A program made the position numbers and the translations under genes. Below, piece after piece: positions 23,889-31,591 of a DNA stretch of 38,924 bases. This stretch comes from Paludibacteraceae bacterium (GTDB lineage: Bacteria > Bacteroidota > Bacteroidia > Bacteroidales > Paludibacteraceae). Within the stretch, counting starts at the first letter, position 1. The number at the start of each line of letters is the position of its first letter. The stretch is taken from positions 1 through 38,924 of the forward strand of contig JAFOFC010000005.1 of NCBI GenBank assembly GCA_017387515.1. The letters are read 5' to 3'. The notes beneath the pieces are model-generated. The model ran no database searches. It was given only the letters and a program-made list of their open reading frames with translations, and was not told the origin of the DNA.

Positions 23889-23923
23889 TTAAAAATTAGA
23901 GGGTAACCGATTTGATTACCCTC
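23889..23923 (-). terminator. Terminator-like hairpin after the fumarate reductase operon
   Basis: On the minus strand an 8-bp stem GAGGGTAA/TTACCCTC (23899-23923) is followed by TAATTTTTAAAATT. It lies 84 nt after the frdB stop but only 12 nt before the lipoprotein ATG at 23877. It may end the operon or act as an attenuator in the lipoprotein leader. Confidence 0.65.
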
Positions 23924-24006
23924 CTAACTCAATGCTGTAAAATGATCTTTAAAGGAGGGATTTTAAGGCGCCACGCAAAAATCACCCTTTAAAAACATTT
24001 TGTTTA

Positions 24007-24762
24007 TTAGTCTTTGAACTTAGCACACAAAAACTCACGGTTCAAGCGAGCAATGTTAGACAAAGAAACCGATTTAGGACATTCGGCAGCGCAAGCACCG
24101 GTGTTGGTACAGTTACCAAAGCCTAATTCGTCCATTTTAGCTACCATGGCTTTTGCACGTGCAGCAGCTTCTACTCTACCTTGAGGCAACAAAGCCAATT
24201 GGCTTACTTTAGCAGAAACGAACAACATGGCAGAACCGTTTTTGCAGGCAGCAGCACAAGCACCGCAACCAATGCAAGAAGCAGCATCCATGGCTTCGTC
24301 GGCATCTTTTTTAGGAATAGGAATTGCGTTAGCATCAGGAACACCACCTGTATTTACCGATACGAAACCACCTGCTTGGATAATTTTATCGTAAGCACCA
24401 CGGTCTACCATCAAGTCTTTGATTACAGGGAATGCGTTAGAACGCCAAGGTTCTACGGTGATGGTATCGCCATCTTTAAATTTACGCATGTGTAATTGGC
24501 AAGTGGTAACAGCTGCGTCTGGTCCGTGTGGATGACCGTTGATGTATAGCGAGCACATACCGCAAATACCTTCGCGACAGTCGTGGTCAAATGCAATAGG
24601 TTCTTTGCGTTCGCTTACCAATTGTTCGTTTAGTACGTCCAACATTTCCAAGAACGAGCTATCGGTAGAAATGTTGTTAAGTTTGTAGGTTTCAAAACCA
24701 CCCTTTGCTTTAGGGCCAGCTTGACGCCATACTTTTAATGTTATATTAATTGCTTTTTCCAT
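24007..24762 (-). CDS. frdB: Fumarate reductase/succinate dehydrogenase iron-sulfur subunit
   Basis: The 251-residue protein has the [2Fe-2S] cysteines in '[29 protein letters not shown]' and two clusters of the C-terminal ferredoxin domain, '[15 protein letters not shown]' and '[15 protein letters not shown]'. These carry electrons between the flavin subunit and the membrane cytochrome. It is the last gene of an operon with frdA (3-nt gap) and the cytochrome b gene. In Bacteroidetes this three-gene complex commonly acts as menaquinol:fumarate reductase, though the reaction direction cannot be read from the sequence. Length and motifs are normal. Confidence 0.95.
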   Translation of the reverse strand: MEKAINITLKVWRQAGPKAKGGFETYKLNNISTDSSFLEMLDVLNEQLVSERKEPIAFDHDCREGICGMCSLYINGHPHGPDAAVTTCQLHMRKFKDGDTITVEPWRSNAFPVIKDLMVDRGAYDKIIQAGGFVSVNTGGVPDANAIPIPKKDADEAMDAASCIGCGACAAACKNGSAMLFVSAKVSQLALLPQGRVEAAARAKAMVAKMDELGFGNCTNTGACAAECPKSVSLSNIARLNREFLCAKFKD

Positions 24763-24765
24763 GGC

Positions 24766-26847
24766 TTAAGATTTGTAGTTTCTGGTTTGACGTTTAACAA
24801 ATTCGTAGTTAAGTTCTTCTTTCAACAATTCGGGTTCTTGGTCGTCGCCGGTGTATTTCCAGCAAGAAGCGAACGAGAATTTGTCGTCTTGACGAAGGGC
24901 TTCGCCTTCGGGGGTTTGGTATTCTTCACGGAAGTGACCACCGCACGATTCTTCGCGCATCAACGCGTCGCGGGCCATTAATTCGCCAATTTCAATAAAG
25001 TCAGACAAACGAAGTGCTTTTTCCAATTCGTTGTTCAAATCGTCGGCTTTACCAGGAATGAATACGTTGCTCCAGAATTCTTTCTTAATGGCTTTAATTT
25101 TGGTAAGAGCGGTTTCCAAACCTTCTTTGGTACGACCCATACCTACAAAGTCCCACATTACCAAGCCTAATTCGCGGTGAATGCTATCTACAGAGCGTTT
25201 ACCTTGAATAGCCATCAATTTATCAATTTTATCTTGAACTGCTTTTTCTGCTTCGGCAAATTCAGGAAGGTCGGTGCTCATGCGAGGCACTGAGATTTGG
25301 TCTGCCAAGTAGTTTTGAATGGTGTAAGGCAACACAAAGTAACCATCGGCCAAACCTTGCATCAAAGCAGAAGCACCCAAACGGTTAGCACCGTGATCAG
25401 AGAAGTTAGCTTCACCAATACAGAACAAACCTTTAACCGAAGTTTGTAGTTCGTAGTCAACCCAAATACCACCCATGGTGTAGTGGATAGCAGGGAAAAT
25501 CATCATAGGATCTTCGTATGGATTTTCGTCTACAATTTTTTCGTACATTTGGAACAAGTTACCGTATTTAGCTTCTACTACATCTTTGCCCAAACGTTTA
25601 ATAGCGTCAGAGAAATCCAAGAATACAGCCAAACCAGTAGAGTTTACACCGTAACCAGCGTCGCAACGTTCTTTAGCAGCACGAGATGCTACGTCACGAG
25701 GAACCAAGTTACCAAATGCAGGATAACGACGTTCCAAGTAGTAATCGCGGTCTTCTTCTGGAATATCACGGCCTTTCAAAGTACCAGCTTGCAATTTTTT
25801 AGCATCTTCCAATTTTTTAGGAACCCAAATACGACCATCGTTACGCAACGATTCTGACATAAGGGTTAGTTTAGATTGGAATGCACCGTGTACAGGAATA
25901 CAGGTAGGGTGAATTTGAGCGTAGCAAGGGTTAGCAAAGTAAGCACCTTTACGATACATTTGCATAGCAGCAGAACCGTTAGATGCCATGGCGTTGGTAG
26001 ACAAGAAGAATGCGTTACCATAACCACCAGTACCTACTACAACTGCGTGAGCAAAGAAACGTTCTACACGGCCAGTAACCAAGTTACGAGCAATGATACC
26101 ACGAGCGCGACCGTCAATAACAACCACGTCTAGCATTTCGTAACGAGAGTACATTTTAACTTTGCCTTTGCCAATTTGACGGCTTAGTGCAGAGTAAGCA
26201 CCCAACAACAATTGTTGACCGGTTTGACCTTTTGCATAGAAAGTACGCGATACTTGCGCACCACCAAACGAACGGTTATCCAACAAACCACCGTATTCGC
26301 GCGCAAAAGGAACACCTTGTGCTACACATTGGTCGATGATGTTGTTAGACACTTCTGCCAAACGATAAACGTTGGCTTCACGTGCACGGTAGTCACCACC
26401 TTTAATGGTATCGTAAAACAAACGATAAACAGAGTCACCGTCGTTTTGATAGTTTTTAGCAGCGTTGATACCCCCTTGTGCAGCAATAGAGTGCGCACGA
26501 CGAGGAGAGTCTTGGATACAGAAGTTAAGTACATTGAATCCCATTTCTGCCAACGAAGCAGCAGCAGAAGCACCAGCCAAACCAGTACCTACCACAATTA
26601 CATCCAAACGACGTTTGTTAGCAGGGTTTACCAATTTTTGGTGTGCTTTATAATTGCTCCATTTTTCTGCCAATGGGCCTTCTGGAATTTTAGCATCAAT
26701 TTTAGTGGCTTCGCCTTTTACTGCTTTTACAGCTTCTTTTACCACTTCTTCAGCTTTTTCTTTTGCCTCTAATACAGCATCAACAACTGTATTTTTAACA
26801 AGTTCGGCTGCTTCAGCCAATCCTTGTTTATCGGTTTTTTTAGCCAT
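24766..26847 (-). CDS. frdA: Fumarate reductase/succinate dehydrogenase flavoprotein with N-terminal extension
   Basis: The 693-residue protein has an FAD-binding '[21 protein letters not shown]' (about 83-103), the covalent-FAD histidine in '[16 protein letters not shown]' (about H119), '[15 protein letters not shown]', the catalytic '[15 protein letters not shown]' and the C-terminal helical domain. The usual Bacteroidales protein begins near '[20 protein letters not shown]'. Here about 49 extra residues precede it, rich in Ala, Glu, Lys and Val ('[20 protein letters not shown]'), likely an amphipathic helix. No internal Met or alternative start near the conserved region exists, so the extension is translated. 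It is the second gene of the operon. Confidence 0.95.
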   Translation of the reverse strand: MAKKTDKQGLAEAAELVKNTVVDAVLEAKEKAEEVVKEAVKAVKGEATKIDAKIPEGPLAEKWSNYKAHQKLVNPANKRRLDVIVVGTGLAGASAAASLAEMGFNVLNFCIQDSPRRAHSIAAQGGINAAKNYQNDGDSVYRLFYDTIKGGDYRAREANVYRLAEVSNNIIDQCVAQGVPFAREYGGLLDNRSFGGAQVSRTFYAKGQTGQQLLLGAYSALSRQIGKGKVKMYSRYEMLDVVVIDGRARGIIARNLVTGRVERFFAHAVVVGTGGYGNAFFLSTNAMASNGSAAMQMYRKGAYFANPCYAQIHPTCIPVHGAFQSKLTLMSESLRNDGRIWVPKKLEDAKKLQAGTLKGRDIPEEDRDYYLERRYPAFGNLVPRDVASRAAKERCDAGYGVNSTGLAVFLDFSDAIKRLGKDVVEAKYGNLFQMYEKIVDENPYEDPMMIFPAIHYTMGGIWVDYELQTSVKGLFCIGEANFSDHGANRLGASALMQGLADGYFVLPYTIQNYLADQISVPRMSTDLPEFAEAEKAVQDKIDKLMAIQGKRSVDSIHRELGLVMWDFVGMGRTKEGLETALTKIKAIKKEFWSNVFIPGKADDLNNELEKALRLSDFIEIGELMARDALMREESCGGHFREEYQTPEGEALRQDDKFSFASCWKYTGDDQEPELLKEELNYEFVKRQTRNYKS

Positions 26848-26872
26848 ATATAAGTTCTTATTTGATTACTGA

Positions 26873-27556
26873 TTAGATTAGCGACATTACAAAGTAGTAA
26901 ACAACTACAGCAGCAAACATCAATACAACCAAGGTAGAAAGAATGTTTGAGATGCATTTAACACGTGGCATCCAGGTGTTGTTGTTTAAGCCCAAGGTAT
27001 GCAATGCAGACCATACACCGTGGGTAAGGTGGAACCAAATAGCACCTAACCAAACAATATACAACGCTGCATAAGCAGGACATGCAAAAGTTTCTTTAAT
27101 CCAATACACACCGTTGGTTGCATTAGCAATATCAACCGATTCTACACCTGCCATGTGCAAAATTTCTGCAAATTGCATTTTGTACCAGAAATTGAACAAG
27201 TGCAAGCCCAAGCCCAACACAATAATCAGACCCAATGCCAACATGTTTTTAGAAGACCATTCTACGTCAGCTTGACGAGCCGATACTGCATAACGTTCTT
27301 TACCACGTGCACGGTAGTTTTGCATGGTAATGTAGAAAGCATACAAAATATGCACCACTACCAAGAAAGCCAAACCAGCGGTAGCCACTAATGCGTACCA
27401 GTTTGCACCCAAAAATTCACAAATCATGTTGTAACCCTCTTCAGAGATGATTGCAACCAAGTTCATTGCTGCGTGAAACAATAGGAAGAACACCAAAGCG
27501 GCTCCCGAGATGCTCATCACAACTTTTCGTCCAATGGAAGAATTAACTAACCACAT
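26873..27556 (-). CDS. frdC: Fumarate reductase/succinate dehydrogenase cytochrome b subunit
   Basis: This 227-residue protein has five membrane segments. Histidines in or near them ('LLFHAAMNLVAII', 'VVHILYAFY', 'GLGLHLFNFWYKM', 'WFHLTHGVWSALHTLG') are expected to bind two b haems, as in the single-subunit cytochrome b anchors of the Wolinella/Bacteroides type. It starts the operon, with frdA 25 nt downstream. It passes electrons between menaquinone and the iron-sulfur subunit. A strong promoter with both -33 and -7 boxes lies upstream. Confidence 0.93.
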   Translation of the reverse strand: MWLVNSSIGRKVVMSISGAALVFFLLFHAAMNLVAIISEEGYNMICEFLGANWYALVATAGLAFLVVVHILYAFYITMQNYRARGKERYAVSARQADVEWSSKNMLALGLIIVLGLGLHLFNFWYKMQFAEILHMAGVESVDIANATNGVYWIKETFACPAYAALYIVWLGAIWFHLTHGVWSALHTLGLNNNTWMPRVKCISNILSTLVVLMFAAVVVYYFVMSLI

Positions 27557-27610
27557 ACTTTTTTGATTGATAAAATTATTAATTGATTAAATGATTTTAC
27601 TAAAACCTTA

Positions 27611-27641
27611 CAAAAATAGTGAAAAATATACAATCTGCAAA
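27611..27641 (-). promoter_or_regulatory. Promoter of the fumarate reductase operon
   Basis: The minus strand reads TTTG (27641-27638), a 19-nt spacer, and TATTTTTG (27618-27611). Both boxes match the Bacteroidetes sigma-A consensus. It lies 55 nt before the cytochrome b start, giving a leader of about 50 nt. A divergent promoter for rubrerythrin lies 18 bp away. Confidence 0.85.
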
Positions 27642-27659
27642 ATATTCTTGTTTGGTTGC

Positions 27660-27689
27660 TTTGCCAACAAAAAAAATCTCCTAACTTTG
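27660..27689 (+). promoter_or_regulatory. Promoter of the rubrerythrin operon
   Basis: TTTG (27660-27663), an 18-nt spacer and TAACTTTG (27682-27689) match the consensus. The predicted start site near 27695 lies about 225 nt before the rubrerythrin ATG, so the leader consists largely of short tandem repeats. Confidence 0.8.
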
Positions 27690-27727
27690 CATTCAGAGTC
27701 GCTTGTATTTGGGCAAGACCGAATATT

Positions 27728-27916
27728 GAATCGCGGAATCGCAGAATCGCAGAATCGCCGCATCACCATCCATTCGGGCACTTTAATATTTCTTTTGCGA
27801 CTCGGCATAATCAATGCTGGGCACTTCGACAAGCTCAGTGACCGAATGGGGTCGCCTCAACGACTTAACGCCTCGACGACTAAACAACTAAACAACTAAA
27901 CGACTAAACAACAAAA
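27728..27916. repeat. Octamer tandem arrays and REP-like element in the rubrerythrin leader
   Basis: GAATCGCG, GAATCGCA twice and GAATCGCC lie at 27728-27759. A REP-like CTTCGACAAGCTCAGTGACC starts at 27824. Then come octamers CGCCTCAA, CGACTTAA, CGCCTCGA, CGACTAAA, CAACTAAA twice and CGACTAAA, with CAACAAAA ending the run (27853-27916), directly before the rubrerythrin ATG. Related units occur at 1484 and 8048. The gap 27557-27919 also holds the two divergent promoters and no open reading frame I can support. Confidence 0.85.
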
Positions 27917-27919
27917 AAC

Positions 27920-28495
27920 ATGAAATCAATTAAAGGAACCCAAACCGAGAAAAACTTGCTTATTGCCTTTGCAGGCGAAAGCCAAGCACGTAACCGTTAT
28001 ACTTTCTTTGCTAGCGTAGCTAAAAAAGAAGGTTACGAACAAATTGCTGCTAACTTTTTAGAAACAGCAGAACAAGAAAAAGAACACGCTAAAAAATTCT
28101 TCAAATACCTAGAAGGTGGCATGGTAGAAATTACCGCATCATACCCTGCTGGTGTTATTGGTAAAACCATCGACAACCTAATTGCAGCCGCTGCTGGCGA
28201 ACACGAAGAATGGGCAGCTGATTATCCTAAATTTGCCGACATTGCAGAAGCAGAAGGTTTTGACCAAATTGCTACTACCTTCCGCATGATTGCTACTGTT
28301 GAAGCTATGCACGAAGAACGCTACCTAACCTTCCTAAAAAACATGCAAGAAGGTAAAGTGTTCAAAAAAGACCAAGAAGTTACCTGGCAATGCCGCAACT
28401 GTGGTTTTGTGTACAACGGCACCGAGGCTCCAGAAGAATGCCCTGCATGCGCACACCCACAAGCTTATTTTGAAGTAAAAAAAGCTAACTACTAA
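27920..28495 (+). CDS. rbr: Rubrerythrin
   Basis: The 191-residue protein has an N-terminal ferritin-like diiron four-helix bundle with glutamates in 'LLIAFAGESQARNRYTFFA', 'ETAEQEKEHAKKFF', 'AAGEHEEWAADYPKFADIAEAEGF' and 'VEAMHEERY'. A C-terminal rubredoxin-like iron site follows ('CRNCGFVYNG' and 'CPACAHPQAYFEV'). It reduces hydrogen peroxide in anaerobes and is cytoplasmic. It heads a plus-strand run in which the PAP2 gene begins 3 nt after its stop. Its leader is long and repeat-filled. The adjacent divergent fumarate reductase promoter fits an anaerobe adapting to oxygen. Confidence 0.95.
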   Translation: MKSIKGTQTEKNLLIAFAGESQARNRYTFFASVAKKEGYEQIAANFLETAEQEKEHAKKFFKYLEGGMVEITASYPAGVIGKTIDNLIAAAAGEHEEWAADYPKFADIAEAEGFDQIATTFRMIATVEAMHEERYLTFLKNMQEGKVFKKDQEVTWQCRNCGFVYNGTEAPEECPACAHPQAYFEVKKANY

Positions 28496-28498
28496 TAG

Positions 28499-29158
28499 GT
28501 GAAAAATACTTTTCAACTATACAAACAAAATAACGGACCATTCTTAAGCGCATTTGCGCTTATATGGTTCGTTTTTTTGCTAATTGCATTAGAGTATTCT
28601 AAAGCAAATGCCCATTATTTGCTAAACAGTTTCCATGCCCCTTTTTTAGACGTCTTTTTTAAGTATTTTACCTACATTGGTGGTGGGTTTCCTGTATACT
28701 TAGGCATCGCATGGGTGTTGTTTAACAAACGACAAGGGCTTTATATCCTACTAACACAAGGGGTTACTGCTATCTTTACACAAATAGCAAAATATTCCTT
28801 TGCCCATCCACGACCACTTACCTATTTTAGAGAAATAGGATTACCACTACCCCCCACGGTAGATGGAGTACAAGTATGGGATGCCTACCACAGTTTTCCA
28901 TCGGGACACACTTCGGCCACATTTGCCCTATGCGCCTGCTTAGCTGCCATTACACCCCCTAAATACAGGTGGCTACAATTGGCATGGGTATTACTAGGAT
29001 GGCTGGGAGCCTATTCGCGCATCTACTTATCGCAACATTTTGTAGACGATGTTTTATTGGGTTCGGTCATTGGAGTAGGCTGCGCAGGATTTTTATTTGT
29101 TGTATTATTCCAAAAGACATGGGGCGATGCTCCGTTGTTCTCGTTCAAAAAGAAATAA
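28499..29158 (+). CDS. PAP2-family phosphatase
   Basis: The 219-residue protein has six hydrophobic segments and the three phosphatase motifs: 'KYSFAHPRP' (KX6RP), 'PSGHTSATFA' (PSGH) and 'SRIYLSQHFVDD' (SRX5HX3D). Proteins of this type dephosphorylate undecaprenyl pyrophosphate, phosphatidylglycerol phosphate or lipid A at the membrane. The start is a GTG at 28499, immediately after the rubrerythrin stop, as no ATG lies before the first membrane helix. The stop overlaps the mtaB start in TAATG. Substrate identity is unknown. Confidence 0.9.
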   Translation: MKNTFQLYKQNNGPFLSAFALIWFVFLLIALEYSKANAHYLLNSFHAPFLDVFFKYFTYIGGGFPVYLGIAWVLFNKRQGLYILLTQGVTAIFTQIAKYSFAHPRPLTYFREIGLPLPPTVDGVQVWDAYHSFPSGHTSATFALCACLAAITPPKYRWLQLAWVLLGWLGAYSRIYLSQHFVDDVLLGSVIGVGCAGFLFVVLFQKTWGDAPLFSFKKK

Positions 29159-30438
29159 TGTGTACCATGGAATCAACCAAATCATTTGCTTTTTACACAT
29201 TAGGATGCAAACTAAATTTTGCAGAGTCGTCGTACTTAGGTAAAACCTTACTACAAAACGGATTTCGCAAAGCAGAAAAAGGCGAGACACCTAGTATATG
29301 TGTTATCAACACTTGTACGGTAACCGATACGGCCGATAAAAAATGTCGTCAAACCATTCATAAAATACGCAAGCAATACCCTGACACTTACTTAATTGTA
29401 ACAGGATGCTATGCCCAACTTAGCGCCGAAAGCATTGCCCTAATGGAAGGGGTTGATAAAGTATTGGGCGCTAACGATAAATTTGAAATTCCCCAACACT
29501 TGCTTACAGGCAACCACCAGTTACAGGTAAGCGACACCAAAAAGATAACACCTTTTTATCCTTCTTGCTCGGCCGAAGACCGTACCCGCCACTTTTTAAA
29601 AGTACAAGACGGATGCGACTATTTTTGCACCTACTGTGCTATACCTTACGCCCGTGGTCGTAGCCGCAACGGTGCCATTGCCGATTTGGTAAAACAAGCC
29701 CAAGAAGTAGCCCAAAACGGAGGGAAAGAAATCATTTTAACAGGTGTCAACATTGGCGATTTTGGCAAATCAACAGGCGAAACTTGCTTACAACTATTGC
29801 AAGCATTAGACCAAGTAGAAGGCATTGAGCGATTCCGCATTTCGTCCATTGAACCCAACCTTTTAACCGACGAAATTATTGATTTTGTAGCCTCTAGCAA
29901 GCGATTCGCCCCACACTTTCATATTCCCTTGCAAGCAGGCAGTAATGCGGTGCTAACGCTTATGCACCGTCGTTACGATACCAGCCTATTCGCACATAAA
30001 ATACAACTCATTAAGCAAAAAATGCCTCATGCTTTTATAGGTGTGGACGTTATTGTGGGCATGCGCGGCGAAACCGACGAATTATTTGAGCAGTCGTACC
30101 AATTTATTGCATCGCTACCCATTAGCGAACTGCATGTATTTAGCTATTCGGAACGCGCCGGAACAGCTGCTTTGCGCATACCTTACAAGGTTTCGCCTGC
30201 CATCAAAAAAGAGCGCAGCCATCGGTTACTAACCTTATCGAACGCTAAAAAACAAGCGTTTTACCAAAGCCAACTGGGCACACAGCGCAGTGTTTTGTGG
30301 GAATCGACCAAAAAGAATGGGTATATGAGTGGTTTTACCGAAAATTACGTTAAAGTAAAACAACCCTACCAAGCCGATAAAATCAACACATTAACCAGCC
30401 TAACGTTAACCCCCGAACAATTGGATTATGAAATTTGA
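29158..30438 (+). CDS. mtaB: tRNA (t6A37) methylthiotransferase MtaB
   Basis: The product is about 426 residues. It has the UPF0004 N-terminal domain with cluster cysteines in 'FYTLGCKLNFAESSYLGK', 'VINTCTVTDTADKKCRQ' and 'VTGCYAQL', a radical-SAM site 'VQDGCDYFCTYCAIPYARGRSRN' (CX3CX2C), and a C-terminal TRAM-like tail. MtaB turns t6A37 into ms2t6A37 in tRNA-Lys and related tRNAs. The ATG at 29158 overlaps the PAP2 stop by one base. The ATG at 29167 gives MESTKSFAFY and is an alternative. Its end overlaps tgt by 11 nt. The frame stays open upstream of 29158 only as a shadow inside the PAP2 gene. Confidence 0.93.
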   Translation: MCTMESTKSFAFYTLGCKLNFAESSYLGKTLLQNGFRKAEKGETPSICVINTCTVTDTADKKCRQTIHKIRKQYPDTYLIVTGCYAQLSAESIALMEGVDKVLGANDKFEIPQHLLTGNHQLQVSDTKKITPFYPSCSAEDRTRHFLKVQDGCDYFCTYCAIPYARGRSRNGAIADLVKQAQEVAQNGGKEIILTGVNIGDFGKSTGETCLQLLQALDQVEGIERFRISSIEPNLLTDEIIDFVASSKRFAPHFHIPLQAGSNAVLTLMHRRYDTSLFAHKIQLIKQKMPHAFIGVDVIVGMRGETDELFEQSYQFIASLPISELHVFSYSERAGTAALRIPYKVSPAIKKERSHRLLTLSNAKKQAFYQSQLGTQRSVLWESTKKNGYMSGFTENYVKVKQPYQADKINTLTSLTLTPEQLDYEI

Positions 30439-31558
30439 ATTACAACATACCGATCCTAAAAGCAATGCCCGTGCAGGTCTTATTACCACCGACCACGGCA
30501 CTATCCAAACCCCTATTTTTATGCCAGTAGGCACGGTAGGGTCTGTTAAAGGCGTACACCAACGCGAACTTAAAGAAGACATCAAGGCACAAATTATATT
30601 GGGCAACACCTATCACTTGTACCTACGTCCTGGTACCGAAATTTTAAAACAAGCTGGCGGTTTGCATCGTTTTAACGGTTGGGATAAGCCCATTTTAACC
30701 GATAGCGGTGGCTTTCAGGTATTTTCTTTATCGGGCACCCGTAAACTAAAAGAAGAAGGAGTTACATTCCGTTCGCACATTGATGGTTCTAAACACCTGT
30801 TTACGCCAGAAAATGTAGTCGATATTCAACGCCTTATTGGCGCCGACATCACCATGGCATTGGACGAATGCACTCCTGGCGATGCGCCCTACGATTACGC
30901 AAAAAAATCGATGGAAATGACACATCGTTGGCTAACCCGTGGTTTGAATCACTTTAGAGAAACCGAACCTTTGTACGGTTACAACCAAACCTTCTTTCCC
31001 ATTGTACAAGGATGCGTATATCCCGATTTACGCAAAAAATCGGCCGAATTTATTGCCGCACAAAACTGCGAGGGCAACGCCATTGGCGGTTTGGCAGTAG
31101 GCGAACCCACCGAAAAAATGTACGAAATGATAGAGGTGGTAAACGAGATATTACCCAAAGACAAGCCACGCTACCTAATGGGAGTAGGCACTCCTGCCAA
31201 CTTATTAGAAGGCATTGAACGTGGGGTGGATATGTTTGACTGCGTTATGCCTACCCGAAACGGCCGTAACGGCATGCTCTTTACCTTACAAGGCACCATG
31301 AACATGCACAACAAAAAGTGGGCAGACGATTTTTCGCCCATCGACCCTTACGGCACCTCTTATGTAGATACCGCCTACAGCAAGGCCTACCTACGTCACC
31401 TCATTATGACGGGCGAACTATTGGGCATGCAAATTGCTTCCATTCACAACCTTTGTTTTTACGTTTGGCTTACCCAAGAGGCACGTAAGCACATCATAGC
31501 AGGCGATTTTTCTACCTGGAAAGCCGCCATTGTACCTCAACTAATGCGTAGGCTATAA
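30428..31558 (+). CDS. tgt: Queuine/preQ1 tRNA-ribosyltransferase, zinc cysteines absent
   Basis: The 376-residue protein contains the catalytic motifs 'DSGGFQVFSL', 'GGLAVGEPTEKMYEM', 'RYLMGVGTPANLLEGI' and 'FDCVMPTRNGRNG', so it should exchange G34 of tRNAs with preQ1 for queuosine synthesis. The bacterial zinc site C-X-C-X2-C is replaced here by 'PYGTSYVDTAYSKAYLRH' with no cysteine, although the histidine of 'ASIHNLCFY' remains. Whether this holds across Bacteroidetes is unknown to me. Its start overlaps mtaB by 11 nt. The porin gene after it has its own promoter. Confidence 0.95.
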   Translation: MKFELQHTDPKSNARAGLITTDHGTIQTPIFMPVGTVGSVKGVHQRELKEDIKAQIILGNTYHLYLRPGTEILKQAGGLHRFNGWDKPILTDSGGFQVFSLSGTRKLKEEGVTFRSHIDGSKHLFTPENVVDIQRLIGADITMALDECTPGDAPYDYAKKSMEMTHRWLTRGLNHFRETEPLYGYNQTFFPIVQGCVYPDLRKKSAEFIAAQNCEGNAIGGLAVGEPTEKMYEMIEVVNEILPKDKPRYLMGVGTPANLLEGIERGVDMFDCVMPTRNGRNGMLFTLQGTMNMHNKKWADDFSPIDPYGTSYVDTAYSKAYLRHLIMTGELLGMQIASIHNLCFYVWLTQEARKHIIAGDFSTWKAAIVPQLMRRL

Positions 31559-31574
31559 CAAACAAAAAAATTGC

Positions 31575-31582
31575 TATCTTTG
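31575..31582 (+). promoter_or_regulatory. -7 box TATCTTTG for the porin-like gene
   Basis: TATCTTTG matches TAnnTTTG and ends 9 nt before the ATG at 31592. It lies just after the tgt stop codon. No TTTG -33 box is seen, so the call rests on the -7 sequence and position. Confidence 0.5.
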
Positions 31583-31591
31583 TGCGCTTTT

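Noticed and set aside
26212-26772. Long antisense open frames within the fumarate reductase flavoprotein gene (also 25483-25857 and 25876-26133)
   Set aside because: They mirror the codon bias of frdA on the other strand, show no recognisable protein features, and the sense gene is unmistakable.
28969-29157. Extended N-terminus of MtaB
   Set aside because: It lies inside the PAP2 gene; the family starts near 'FYTLGCKLNF', which the ATG at 29158 or 29167 supplies.
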